Shown: positions 26,676-35,875 of the stretch, in pieces
Layout of the letters: each line of letters begins with the position of its first letter
Position numbering within the stretch: the stretch's first letter is position 1
Assembly (NCBI RefSeq): GCF_000526335.1
Contig: NZ_JAFW01000001.1
Location: 682,001-746,000, forward strand
Source of the DNA: Arthrobacter sp. 31Y
Lineage (GTDB): Bacteria > Actinomycetota > Actinomycetes > Actinomycetales > Micrococcaceae
Reading direction: 5' to 3'
Length of the DNA stretch: 64,000 nucleotides
Notes under the pieces: model-generated
Database searches by the model: none
What the model was told of the DNA's origin: nothing
What the model saw: the letters and a program-made list of their open reading frames with translations, nothing else
Position numbers and translations under genes: made by a program

Positions 26676-27617
26676 TTAGAGGCTCATTTCCAAAGCGGCG
26701 ATGGCAGGGAAAGCGGCAAAGACAACAGTCAGCGGGAGCACGCCGAAGACGAGCGGCACCATCATGGCAATCTCTTTTCGCCCCGCGGACTCCATGAGGT
26801 CCCTCTGTGCGGCATCGCGAACGTCCGCTGCCTGCGCCCGCAGGACGTCTGCCAAGGGAGTCCCGCGCTCCACAGCCACCACCAGGCCGTCGATGAACCT
26901 GACCAGAGGTGGCAGTTCCGCCCTTGATGAGAAAGCCTGCAGCGCTTCCGTCAGCGGCTTACCGGATCGGGTATCCGCCAGGATCGTGGCGAACTCACCG
27001 GAGAGCTCACCTTGGGAGCTCCGGCTCACCCTGTCCATCGCACCCATTGCACTCTCCCCCGCAGCTACAGCGAGCGCCATCAGCTCCGCGAGGCTGGGAA
27101 ACTCAGACAACATCCTTGACTCCCGCCGTTTGATCGTCTGCCCCAAGAGATAGTCGCGAAGCAGGTAGCCACCCAGTGCGCTGCCGATGACAGAGATGCA
27201 TGACACGGCCGGGCTGAACCGGCCAGCGGTGGCGCCGGCGACAACCACGAACACAGCAAGCACAAAAGCGATACCGGCCCAAAGGAGCTGCTCGGCCCTA
27301 AAGTCCAGCGTTGATTTTGTTGAACCGGCACGGGCAAGCCGCTTCGTCAGGGCCGTGGACCCCACATTGAAGCGGGACATGGAGGTGATGACATCGCGGA
27401 TGATCGGTCTGAGTATTCGTTCCAATGGCCCAAACGGCGTGAGATTGTGCGTAGGCCTGCGAAGAAGGCGCGATTCGAGATTCTGCGACTTCAGCTGAGG
27501 TTCGATCCGATCGGAGAATCTCCGTCCCCGCAGAAACGGGAGCCGCACCAGGATCAACCAACATCCGGCACCCAGAAACAGGCCGCACAGCACGGCTAAA
27601 GCGGTTGACGTGGTCAT
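26676..27617 (-). CDS. Type II secretion F-domain protein, TadC-like
   Basis: A 313-residue membrane protein with a T2SSF domain: EFPSLAELMALAVAAGESAMGAMDRVS and ALQAFSSRAELPPLVRFIDGLVVAVERGTPLADVLRAQA in register. Helices at about 4-22, 110-160 and 285-310. With TadB it forms the inner-membrane platform turned by the TadA ATPase. ATG overlaps the tadB stop (ATGA). Confidence 0.88.
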   Translation of the reverse strand: MTTSTALAVLCGLFLGAGCWLILVRLPFLRGRRFSDRIEPQLKSQNLESRLLRRPTHNLTPFGPLERILRPIIRDVITSMSRFNVGSTALTKRLARAGSTKSTLDFRAEQLLWAGIAFVLAVFVVVAGATAGRFSPAVSCISVIGSALGGYLLRDYLLGQTIKRRESRMLSEFPSLAELMALAVAAGESAMGAMDRVSRSSQGELSGEFATILADTRSGKPLTEALQAFSSRAELPPLVRFIDGLVVAVERGTPLADVLRAQAADVRDAAQRDLMESAGRKEIAMMVPLVFGVLPLTVVFAAFPAIAALEMSL

Positions 27618-28468
27618 CCGAAAACTCGCTCATCCTCTGGCAAGGCGCCGACGCGAAGCATCACGGAGTAGCAGAAAACAGACACCAGAAGGCCGCCAAG
27701 CAATACCATGGCGCCAAGGCCGGAGTTGAAAGCCAGCATTGCTTCAGGCCGGCTGGCCATGACCACCAAAACTATCCAGGGCGCAGCTACAGCAAGCCGA
27801 GCTGCATTAATGGTCCACGACTGACGGGCTTCAAGCTCGCTGCGTGTACGCGCACTATCACGCAGGAAGCCCGACAAAGTTCCCAACATTCGCCCGAGGT
27901 CGGAGCCACCTACTTCGCGGGTCATTCGCAAAGCCTCAATTATGCGGTCGGCCACGGGATCTGCAAGGCGTTCTTTGAGTTTGTTCACTGCGGCCTCAAA
28001 ATTACCGGCAGCTCTGTAGTCGGCCCCGAAATCCAGGAACAACTCCCTTAATTCTTCGGGCCCGTTGTGTCCCAGCTGGATCAGCGCCTCCGGCAGTGCG
28101 AGGCCGGCACGGATCGCCGAGCGCAAGTGGTCAACTACGTCCGGCCACAGCTGCCGTAGCGCATTCCTGCGCTTTCGTGCCCGCCAACGCACCGTTGCAA
28201 AAGGAATCCAGGATCCGAAAAGCGCAAAACACAATGCAACTGGCGGGGATCCTGTCAGCACATAGAACACAAGCAGCGCAAAAAGGCCAGTTCCAGCGCA
28301 GGTGAGAAGGAGCCCGCCACCGGAGACTTTCTCGATTCCTGCTGACATCAGGAGGAGGTCCAAGCGTCGGGGCGTCTTCCGTTTTGGCTCGGAAGGTGGC
28401 TGGACCCAAGCGGACCACCACACGAGGAAGACTCCTAAACCACCGACGATCCCAAGGAGCGGCGCCAT
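27614..28468 (-). CDS. Type II secretion F-domain protein, TadB-like
   Basis: A 284-residue platform protein: N-terminal helix (MAPLLGIVGGLGVFLVWWSA), a second helix pair about 50-85, and the T2SSF core WPDVVDHLRSAIRAGLALPEALIQLG, then two C-terminal helices. The start at 28468 shares one base with the tadA stop (TGATG); the longer frame back to 28690 is the antisense-like extension inside tadA and is rejected. Confidence 0.88.
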   Translation of the reverse strand: MAPLLGIVGGLGVFLVWWSAWVQPPSEPKRKTPRRLDLLLMSAGIEKVSGGGLLLTCAGTGLFALLVFYVLTGSPPVALCFALFGSWIPFATVRWRARKRRNALRQLWPDVVDHLRSAIRAGLALPEALIQLGHNGPEELRELFLDFGADYRAAGNFEAAVNKLKERLADPVADRIIEALRMTREVGGSDLGRMLGTLSGFLRDSARTRSELEARQSWTINAARLAVAAPWIVLVVMASRPEAMLAFNSGLGAMVLLGGLLVSVFCYSVMLRVGALPEDERVFG

Positions 28469-29691
28469 CAGGTCGACTCCAAGAGGGCAGCGACGTCGAA
28501 GCCTGCCCGGGCAAACTTGTCCGCTGCCGGCATGGAGTTGGCCCGGGGCTGCAGCTGCCCCGCAACCATTCCGAAGACACCAGAGGACTCGATGATTCCG
28601 TTCTCCACCCTGCGTCCCAGCGACAGGATCTCGGTGACTTGCCTGCGCCCGGTTGGATGGCGCCCGCAGTGCACTACGAGGTCGATGCACGAGGCGACGG
28701 TGGGCACTACAAAAGCACTCGAAATATTAGCCCCGGCCAGGAGCGGGAGGGTGCAGATCTTCGTGACGGCGTCGTGGGCGGAGTTAGCGTGCACAGTACA
28801 CATCCCGGGCAACCCGGAGTTCAGTGCAATGAGCATGTCGAGGCTTTCCGCTTCGCGAACCTCTCCCACTATCAAACGATCCGGGCGCATCCGGAGCGCT
28901 TCCTTGACAAGGCGCCGCAGCGGAATTTCGCCTTCACCCTCAAGGTTGGGTTGGCGGCATTGCAATCCCACCACGTCCCGCAGGGGCAGCTGCAGCTCAA
29001 AGATTTCCTCAACCGTGATGACGCGTTCGCGGGAACCGATGCTTGAAGCCAGGCAATTCAACATGGTGGTCTTCCCAGCTTGGGTTGCCCCAGACACCAG
29101 AATGTTGAGTCCGCTGGCTACCGATGCACCAAGGAATCTGGCGGCCTGGGGCGTCAGGCTCCCGAGCTCCACCAAATGTTCGAGCCGGCTTGCCCTCGCG
29201 ATGAATTTCCTGATGTTGACAGCCCAGTGCTTCCTGGTGATGTCCGGGATAGCTACGTGCAGCCTTGATCCGTCCGGAAGGGCCGCGTCCACGAAGGGGG
29301 ACGAGACATCCACGCGGCGCCCGGAACTCTTGAGCATCCTTTCCACGAGATCGCGCACTTGCTGCTCAGTGAGACTGATGGCCGTCAGCTCGGATTCCCC
29401 GTTGCGAGCCACGTAGATTTCGTGCGGGGAGTTGATCCATACCTCTTCTATTGCCGGATCGTCCAGGAGTGGCTGCAGCGGGCCAAATCCGGCCACCGCA
29501 TCAAAAATGTGTTGCCGGGCCGCCTCCAGGTGTCCCAGCGAAGGCAGCGGACCCAGCAGCGCACGTTCGTCGTAATCGTTGACTGCGGCGTCTACAAGGA
29601 GCCGCACGTCCTTGGCTTGTTCCAGCGGATCCAATCCGCGGCGTCGGATGAGTTCCCGGACTTCACCCTCGACGATTTTTACAGCATCCAC
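28468..29691 (-). CDS. Pilus assembly ATPase, TadA/CpaF family
   Basis: A 407-residue hexameric secretion ATPase powering Flp pilus assembly. N-terminal domain with FGPLQPLLDDPAIEEVWINSP; Walker A GATQAGKTT; Asp box ITVEEIFELQL; Walker B region RMRPDRLIVGEVREAESLDML; His box GMCTVHANSAHDAV. Start GTG 29691 has GGGGAGAG upstream. It is the first gene of the tad operon; no TadZ/CpaE or prepilin peptidase gene is adjacent, although a CpaE-like ATPase lies at the right edge of the window. Confidence 0.92.
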   Translation of the reverse strand: MDAVKIVEGEVRELIRRRGLDPLEQAKDVRLLVDAAVNDYDERALLGPLPSLGHLEAARQHIFDAVAGFGPLQPLLDDPAIEEVWINSPHEIYVARNGESELTAISLTEQQVRDLVERMLKSSGRRVDVSSPFVDAALPDGSRLHVAIPDITRKHWAVNIRKFIARASRLEHLVELGSLTPQAARFLGASVASGLNILVSGATQAGKTTMLNCLASSIGSRERVITVEEIFELQLPLRDVVGLQCRQPNLEGEGEIPLRRLVKEALRMRPDRLIVGEVREAESLDMLIALNSGLPGMCTVHANSAHDAVTKICTLPLLAGANISSAFVVPTVASCIDLVVHCGRHPTGRRQVTEILSLGRRVENGIIESSGVFGMVAGQLQPRANSMPAADKFARAGFDVAALLEST

Positions 29692-29969
29692 ATCTCTCCC
29701 CGATGATCGCGAGCACGTAAACGAGAGGCGCATCTCGAGTTGTTCACGCTAGGCCAGCGAATTCGGTGCCTCAAGTCGCCGCGAAGCACATGTGGATAAC
29801 TTTCACCATCTGTCACCTCAGTATCGTCAATCCCACTAGTCACTCCAGTTCCGGAATGTTAGGGTAAAGCCCGTTAGGAGCTGGCCTTTGGTCTCATGCG
29901 CAAGCGCCCGCCCCGGAGCTTGTCCGCAAGCCACACCATGCGCCGCTGAGCCGCGGTACAGGGCCTGAT
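29692..29969. other. Divergent intergenic region between tadA and the GH25 gene
   Basis: About 280 bases with promoters for two divergent transcription units presumably included. I see no hairpin longer than chance, no ORF with a good ribosome site and no repeat. Confidence 0.4.
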
Positions 29970-32711
29970 GTGAAAATGGAAAATAGCTCTATGGACCCGG
30001 TCCGCCGCATCCCGCTGGCACGTACGGCCTTGGCGCTTACTATGGCGCTGGTGGGGGGCAGTTGCCTCGGAGCACCGGCATGGGCCCAGTCCTCCGGCCC
30101 CCAACCGGCTCCGACGTCGGATGTTCAGGAAGCGTCGCCCTCGCAGGGCCCCCGCCCGGCCGGAAATGGCCCCGGTTCAGGGACCCCCGGCAGCGAGATG
30201 CCGAGTAGTACGTCGGTGTCCAAGCAGCAAGAGCCGCCTCCCGCCGTCGGACCTTCACCAGCAGTCACTCCAGCGCCAACATCAAAAGCTTCCGGGCAGT
30301 CCGCTACGCCAACGCCTCAGGCATCGCCTGGCACTGCACCCGATGCCGACGCCATGAAAGCGGCAATGCGGGCGGCTATTCCGGCCGGTGGCGCTGAAAT
30401 GGGCCAGAGATCACCAAGAGTTTTGTCGGCAAAGCAACAGAACGCCACGTCACCCGCTTCCGGCTCCAAGGCAATTGGCGGGGCAGTGACGTCCGCAGTC
30501 CCCATGGCGGCAGATACGGGTCACTGGCGCCCCACCATCGGCATCGCCGGACAGGACGTCAGCGCCCACCAAGGCAACGTCAACTGGCAAAGCCAATGGA
30601 ACCAGGGCTCCCGATGGGCGTACGTCAAGGCGTCCGAGGGCAACTACTACCTCAATGAAAACTACACACAGCAGTACAATGGCTCCCGTAACGTTGGCAT
30701 GGTCAGGGGCGCCTATCACTTCGCGATCCCCAACTGGTCCTCGGGTGCGGATCAAGCCAGATACTTCGTGGCCAACGGCGGTGGATGGACTGCCGACGGT
30801 TACACTCTCCCGCCTGTCCTGGACATCGAATACAACCCATACGCCGGACGCACCATCAACGGCTTCTACTTCGGCAACACCTGCTATGACATGTCCAAGG
30901 CCCAGCTCGGACAATGGGCGGCCGATTTTGGCAACACAGTCAAGGCCCTCACCGGCCGCTTCCCGGTGATCTATAGCACCACTGATTGGTGGGACACCTG
31001 TGTTGGGAACTCCACCTTCGGAAACTATCCGCTGTGGATCGCGTCCTATTGGAACAACCCCACGAACTCCCCGGGGGACATGCCTCTCAGCTGGGGCAAT
31101 TACACCATGTGGCAGTACAGCAGCACCGGCCCCTTTGAAGGGGACTCGAACATCTTCAACGGCACCTATGACCAGCTTCGCACCTTTGCCCGCGGAGTCT
31201 CGCGCCCTTCCAGCCCCTCTATCCGGTCCGGGGCTGACGTGCTCGCCGCCATGCCATCGGGACGACTGGACAACTTCCCGGCTGACGGACAAGGCCGCAT
31301 CACAGGACCCGTAGCCATCGGCTCCGGTTGGGGAACTGCGCAATCCGTGCACGTCGTTGACTGGAACCAAGACGGGATCCAGGATGTCCTTGCCCAATGG
31401 CAGGATGGTTCACTCCAAGTCTTCAGGGGCGCGGCGGGCGGCGGTTTCCTCGCCCCCATACTTGTCGGAACTGGCTGGCAGGAAATGTCCCTCACTGTTG
31501 GGTGGTGGAACTCCAGGGACGCATATCCCGGTGTTATCGGTCAGGATGGCAAAGGAAACCTTTACCGCTATGCGAATCCCGGCGCTGGCGCCCTGAGCGG
31601 AGGCGTGCTCATTGGGACAGGATTTGGCGGGCACCAGCTAAACCAACTGGACTTCGACGGGGACGGCAACCAGGACATCGTCTCGAGAACGAGCGATGGC
31701 ATCATGCGCCTTTACCGCTCCAACGGGGTGGGATCGTTCGTCTCCGAACCAAGCCGAGTGATTGGCAACGGCTGGTCCGCTATGACGTCGATCAGCTCTG
31801 CGGCCGGTTTCAACGGCGCCGGTTCGCAAGGGCTTCAAGCCCGGACGGCCAACGGAGACCTGTATTACTACCCGGCAGTTTCCGGGTCCTGGGGCAACCG
31901 TTTCCTCATCGGAGTGGGATGGAATGACGCGAACGTCATCAGTGGCGCGCCCGTCGACGTTGAAACGACGCTCGGCGTGGACGCGCCAGACGTGGTGGCT
32001 GCCCGACAAGACGGCAATCTGTACCGCTACCCGGGGTCAGGTTCCACGTCCTTGTTGCCCACCGAAGTTATCGGTACTCAGTGGACCGGCCTGAAGGCAG
32101 GCTTTCTCACCGACTGGAATAACGACGGCGCCCTGGACATCCTCGCGCAATGGAGTGATGGGCGACTCAGCGTCTACCCGGGATTGAAGGGTCGTGGCTA
32201 TGGGACTCCGATCAGTTTGGGCACCGGGTGGAAGGACTGGACGCTCACAGTCGGTAAGTGGAAGAAGTCCGATGCCCGGCCAAGCATTGTGGGATACGAC
32301 CCCTCAGGTCGCCTGTTCCAGATCAGCAACCCGTCCGGCACCGGATTGGGAGCACGCGTTCAGATTGGTACGGGTTGGGCTGGATTGGACATCCTCCAGA
32401 TGGACTTCGACAAGGACTCGAACATGGATCTCCTGGCAAAAAATGCTGCCGGCGATTTGGTGCTCTACAGATCAAATGGCAGCGGAGCATTTGTGCAGGA
32501 ACCAACCGAGACCGTAGGAATCGGGTGGAACGTAATCAACAGCTTCGGATCCATCCGCGGATTCGCCGGAGCCGGATCCACCGGAATTTTGGCGCGGACA
32601 AGCAGCGGAGACCTGCGCTACTACCCCGTCGGACAGAACGGAAGCTGGGGTACTCCCACAAGAGTCGGCACCGACTGGGGCGGCCTGAAAATCCTCGCCC
32701 CCGCCAGTTAG
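29970..32711 (+). CDS. Secreted GH25 lysozyme with FG-GAP/VCBS repeats
   Basis: A 913-residue secreted muramidase-like protein. Signal peptide (ending near APAWAQ); a Pro/Ser/Thr/Ala-rich linker (about 40-185); a GH25 domain starting GIAGQDVSAHQGNVNW with the first catalytic-region Asp at 196 and the catalytic pair in LDIEYNPY (D285, E287); WQYSS near its end. From about residue 460 come FG-GAP-type Ca-binding repeats (DWNQDGIQDVLAQW, DFDGDGNQDIVSRT, DWNNDGALDILAQW, DFDKDSNMDLLAKN) that probably form a beta-propeller. It would cleave or bind peptidoglycan or glycans outside the cell. Start uncertain: GTG 29970, or ATG 29976 or 29991. Confidence 0.88.
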   Translation: MKMENSSMDPVRRIPLARTALALTMALVGGSCLGAPAWAQSSGPQPAPTSDVQEASPSQGPRPAGNGPGSGTPGSEMPSSTSVSKQQEPPPAVGPSPAVTPAPTSKASGQSATPTPQASPGTAPDADAMKAAMRAAIPAGGAEMGQRSPRVLSAKQQNATSPASGSKAIGGAVTSAVPMAADTGHWRPTIGIAGQDVSAHQGNVNWQSQWNQGSRWAYVKASEGNYYLNENYTQQYNGSRNVGMVRGAYHFAIPNWSSGADQARYFVANGGGWTADGYTLPPVLDIEYNPYAGRTINGFYFGNTCYDMSKAQLGQWAADFGNTVKALTGRFPVIYSTTDWWDTCVGNSTFGNYPLWIASYWNNPTNSPGDMPLSWGNYTMWQYSSTGPFEGDSNIFNGTYDQLRTFARGVSRPSSPSIRSGADVLAAMPSGRLDNFPADGQGRITGPVAIGSGWGTAQSVHVVDWNQDGIQDVLAQWQDGSLQVFRGAAGGGFLAPILVGTGWQEMSLTVGWWNSRDAYPGVIGQDGKGNLYRYANPGAGALSGGVLIGTGFGGHQLNQLDFDGDGNQDIVSRTSDGIMRLYRSNGVGSFVSEPSRVIGNGWSAMTSISSAAGFNGAGSQGLQARTANGDLYYYPAVSGSWGNRFLIGVGWNDANVISGAPVDVETTLGVDAPDVVAARQDGNLYRYPGSGSTSLLPTEVIGTQWTGLKAGFLTDWNNDGALDILAQWSDGRLSVYPGLKGRGYGTPISLGTGWKDWTLTVGKWKKSDARPSIVGYDPSGRLFQISNPSGTGLGARVQIGTGWAGLDILQMDFDKDSNMDLLAKNAAGDLVLYRSNGSGAFVQEPTETVGIGWNVINSFGSIRGFAGAGSTGILARTSSGDLRYYPVGQNGSWGTPTRVGTDWGGLKILAPAS

Positions 32712-32739
32712 GCCCAGGCAAGCACAGCTCCCGGAATTC

Positions 32740-32788
32740 GCGAAAGGGGACTGCACACTCTGAAAAGGAGTGCGCAGTCCCCTTTCGC
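32740..32788 (+). terminator. Strong intrinsic terminator after the GH25 gene
   Basis: A 21-base arm (32740-32760) pairs with 32768-32788 with one mismatch; loop TGAAAAG. It is among the strongest hairpins in the window. Confidence 0.8.
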
Positions 32789-32970
32789 ATTCAGAAAACT
32801 CTGCTAAGGAAACAAATAATGTTTCGACCGGAGGACTGGGTCTAAATCACGGGGTTGCGTGATCTAATGAAGGTGGTCTCACGTATTGGCTGTTCAGCAC
32901 ATTTGGGAAACGGGCTTTGTTTGGGGGCAAACGAAGGTCACCACTGTGCACAATCAAGGAGTGATCTTTC

Positions 32971-34318
32971 ATGGCGTTTACCGTTTCAACGGCCAAGGTC
33001 AGCATTTCGCCGCCGCTTGACGTCAATCCCTACATGGCGGGGTACGGGACCCTCGACGGAGGCCGGGAGGCTACCAGCAGCGCACCCTACGAATCACTAT
33101 GGGTTCGTGCAATCGTCCTGTGGGAAAACGGCTCCCCCAACCTGATCATGAGCGTGGACATTCTTGCCCTGCCAAGGTCAATCCACCAGCGGGCCCGGCA
33201 ACGGATCCTCGCACTGGCGGCCTGGTCCAACGGCGACATCCTGATCCAGTCCACCCACACCCACAACGCGCCGGCTGTCATCGACACCCTCCACCCCTTC
33301 ATGTGTTACGGGTTGTCGGACTTGTCAATGGTGGAGACTTACAGTCAGCACCTGGAGAACGATCTCGTGGACGCTGCCAGTGAGGCACTCAACGCCTCCC
33401 AGACGCCGATCACGTTGGACTACAAAGTCACCACAGCCAGCATCGCGTACAACAGGGTGGGACTGCCCTATCTCGAGAACACTGTTCCGGTCATCGTCGC
33501 GCGTAAGTCAAACGGGAACGCAGCCGCGGTTATTTTTAACTACGCTTGCCACCCTGTTGCGGCTGGCATGCGCACGCTATTCGACGGCGATTATCCCGCC
33601 GGGGCCTGCAATTACATCGAAAATACCAATCCGGAATGTTTTTGCGTTGTTCCTCCAAGGCGCAGCCGGCGACCAGAACCCTATGGGGGTGCCGAGCTGG
33701 GAGTTGCGGGACGAGTACGCCACTAAACTGGGCGCTGCGGTTGACGTGGCCATGCAGACACCGGGGAGGTCCATTGGCAGCCCCCTTCAAACCAGCTACC
33801 AGGAAGTGCAGATCCCCCTGGATATCACGGCTACGGCCGGCAACATGGCAGCTGTTCGCGCCGCTTATGCATCCCGGCTCCCCAACCTGGACGGGAATCC
33901 CGCCTGGTACGGTCGCCATGCCCAAGTCATGATCGGTCGAATTGATAGCGGCAGTTACGAGACCTCGGTTGTCTGTCCTTTCCAGGTGTGGAAATTCGGG
34001 GGCAGCCCACAGCTGAGGATCGGAATCGTCGGTGGCGAGCTGGTGAGCGGCTACGCCGCATATTTTCGGGCAAAGTTCGGCGGAGCCAACGGTGTAATCG
34101 TTGGAGGTTACGGAAACGAGTCGTGCTATTACGTGCCCAGTGCACAGTTCCTGCCACCCTATTCCTCCGGGGGCAGCTATGAGGGCGGTTGGGATCCGGA
34201 CCATCCGGGGATCGCGGGTGGTTCCATGACCGTATATGGACACATCGGACACTTCAGGGGCGGAACGACGGGCGTGGAAGCAACTGTCATCAACACCCTG
34301 AATTCAATGTTCGCCTAG
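32971..34318 (+). pseudogene. Neutral/alkaline ceramidase-like gene, frameshifted
   Basis: Two overlapping frames make one protein of about 449 residues. Frame 1 starts at ATG 32971 (AAGGAG upstream) with VSISPPLDVNPYMAGYG, HTHNAPA (metal-binding) and NYACHPVA; frame +1 continues ALFLQGAAGDQNP, a family signature, and runs to 34318. The switch falls at a T5 run, 33639-33643: removing one T restores CF-ALFLQGAAGDQN. No signal peptide is visible, unlike secreted ceramidases. It may be a real mutation, phase variation at a homopolymer, or a sequencing error. The family cleaves N-acyl sphingosine-like amides; the actual substrate is unknown. Confidence 0.82.
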
Positions 34319-34326
34319 CAACAAAC

Positions 34327-34368
34327 AACGTCGAAGGCCTTGATCTCCGGAGCAGGGCCTTCGACGTT
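34327..34368 (+). terminator. Intrinsic terminator after the ceramidase-like gene
   Basis: AACGTCGAAGGCC (34327-34339) pairs with GGCCTTCGACGTT (34356-34368), a perfect 13-bp stem ending in GTTTG. Confidence 0.75.
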
Positions 34369-34465
34369 TGCACAGCCACATTTTGTAGCGGTATCGATAC
34401 CCGATTTGCGGGCAAATCCATTGACCGGCGCTCGGGTTCTGACAACCATGGAGGTGGAGGTCACC

Positions 34466-35263
34466 ATGAGAACCTTGTACCCGGCCGCTGCGGCGCTGAT
34501 TCTGCTTCTTGCCGGATGCTCCGGCACAACGGCACCCCCAACCACGGCACCATCCGGTTCCTCCGCGTCAGCAACTCCGACCACAACGCCGTCATCAATG
34601 GCACCGTCGGATCCCGAACCAACAACGCCCGGCAATGGAAGCGGGCAGGGTGCCGGTGCCCCCGATGATTCGGGCCGTTTCACTTACGTGTGCTCCAGCC
34701 TTAACGAGGCTGTTCCGGAGGTGACCTACACCAGTCTTGCGGAAGTTTGGGCTTCCACTGAATATGTTCGATTGGCTTCGTGCACCGCGAGCTTTGAGGG
34801 TCCCCTCCCTTTCGAACCGACCGAGGATGAGGCAAGAATCATCTCCATAGCAGAGCCTGCTATCACCCCGTCGGATGGCCTCGACACTTACCTGACGGCC
34901 TTGGCGTTATGCACCCGTGTCAGCGACGATGCGGCCTCAGATCTTTTCGGAAGAAGCAGCCGGCAAATGCTCCAAGCCGCCAGCGAGCTGTGCCCCAGGT
35001 CGCCGCAAGGAAGAATAATAGGGCTCTGGGCATCCGGTGAACGGGCCGGGGACGGTGAAAATGCTGTGGCAAACGGCGGCCTGGTTGCCGGTAAGTTCCA
35101 TCTCCGAAAGACCCCGCCCGAGGGCTGCGCATGGTCAGTGTCGGCCGCTGACGGCAGCAAAAAGGCCAACGGCGGGGCCACCGAAGGTCAATCAGGAATA
35201 ATTCTTGAAGAAAAAGACGTCCTAACTAGTGACAAATGCGGAATTTGGGAGAAGATGGAGTAA
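34466..35263 (+). CDS. Predicted lipoprotein of unknown function
   Basis: A 265-residue protein with signal peptide MRTLYPAAAALILLLAGCSG and a lipobox LAGC. A Thr/Ser/Pro/Ala linker (about 22-75) leads to a domain with several cysteines: FTYVCSSLNEAVPEVTYTSLAEVWAS, LCTRVSDDAASDLF and AASELCPRSPQG. C-terminal segment contains EGCAWSVSAADG and SDKCGIWE. The C-terminal part looks like a small beta-domain found in surface proteins, but I cannot name it. The start is fixed by an excellent GGAGGTGGAGGT site. It is related to the next gene (see findings). No function assigned. Confidence 0.75.
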   Translation: MRTLYPAAAALILLLAGCSGTTAPPTTAPSGSSASATPTTTPSSMAPSDPEPTTPGNGSGQGAGAPDDSGRFTYVCSSLNEAVPEVTYTSLAEVWASTEYVRLASCTASFEGPLPFEPTEDEARIISIAEPAITPSDGLDTYLTALALCTRVSDDAASDLFGRSSRQMLQAASELCPRSPQGRIIGLWASGERAGDGENAVANGGLVAGKFHLRKTPPEGCAWSVSAADGSKKANGGATEGQSGIILEEKDVLTSDKCGIWEKME

Positions 35264-35341
35264 TGCAGCCGGCAACGGCTGGGGCGAAAATCCAACTGCA
35301 TGCGGAGCTGGGGAGCATCCGAATGAAGTGGGGATCCCTCG

Positions 35342-35875
35342 GTGGACATGCCAAGACGCGCTGTCGTCCAGCTTGGCCTAGCCGGTCTCGTTCTTACAGG
35401 CTGCTCGGTCAAGGTCGTTGAAAATGTTGAGCCATTCAAGCTGGGCGTGACGAATGCCGGCGATGCCGACAAACCACGCGTCGAAAGACCCGAACCAGTA
35501 AAGCGCTACCAATTCGAGTGTCGCGGAGCCAATGGAAATCCGCTTATCATCTTGTCGAGCCTTGAAGAGGTTTGGGCGAACACTCAATACAAGAAATTCT
35601 CTGACGTCGTAGTGACTTATGTGGGCCCACAGCCCCAAGTTTTAGTCGCGGAAGAAAATGCCGCGGTTAATGTCGCTATAGAAGCCGGCGCCACAGGCAC
35701 ACGCAATGACATTTGTCTTGCAATTATCAAAGCCTGCACAAGAAATAACCCGCCAACCATCAGTACGGCACTCTATGGGCTTGGCGGCGTTCCCATTGTT
35801 AAGGGAGCGCTCACGCTTGCGCCCATGGCACCGCAGTCCGCAGTCCTGACCAAGTGGCTGAAGGAAGTGGCGTGA
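35342..35875 (+). CDS. Predicted lipoprotein, paralogue of the upstream gene
   Basis: A 177-residue protein with VVQLGLAGLVLTGCSVKVVE, a short signal and lipobox LTGC. The mature part shares with the preceding lipoprotein the sequence SSLEEVWANTQYKKF (versus TSLAEVWASTEYVRL) and ICLAIIKACTR (versus LALCTR), but the C-terminal beta-domain of that protein is missing. GTG 35342 or ATG 35348 are both possible starts. Its TGA overlaps the ATG of the large FG-GAP protein by one base, so the two are coupled. Function unknown. Confidence 0.72.
   Translation: MDMPRRAVVQLGLAGLVLTGCSVKVVENVEPFKLGVTNAGDADKPRVERPEPVKRYQFECRGANGNPLIILSSLEEVWANTQYKKFSDVVVTYVGPQPQVLVAEENAAVNVAIEAGATGTRNDICLAIIKACTRNNPPTISTALYGLGGVPIVKGALTLAPMAPQSAVLTKWLKEVA

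Noticed and set aside
28469..28690. Longer TadB N-terminus
   Set aside because: It overlaps tadA by more than 200 bases and translates to an Arg-rich sequence without TadB features.
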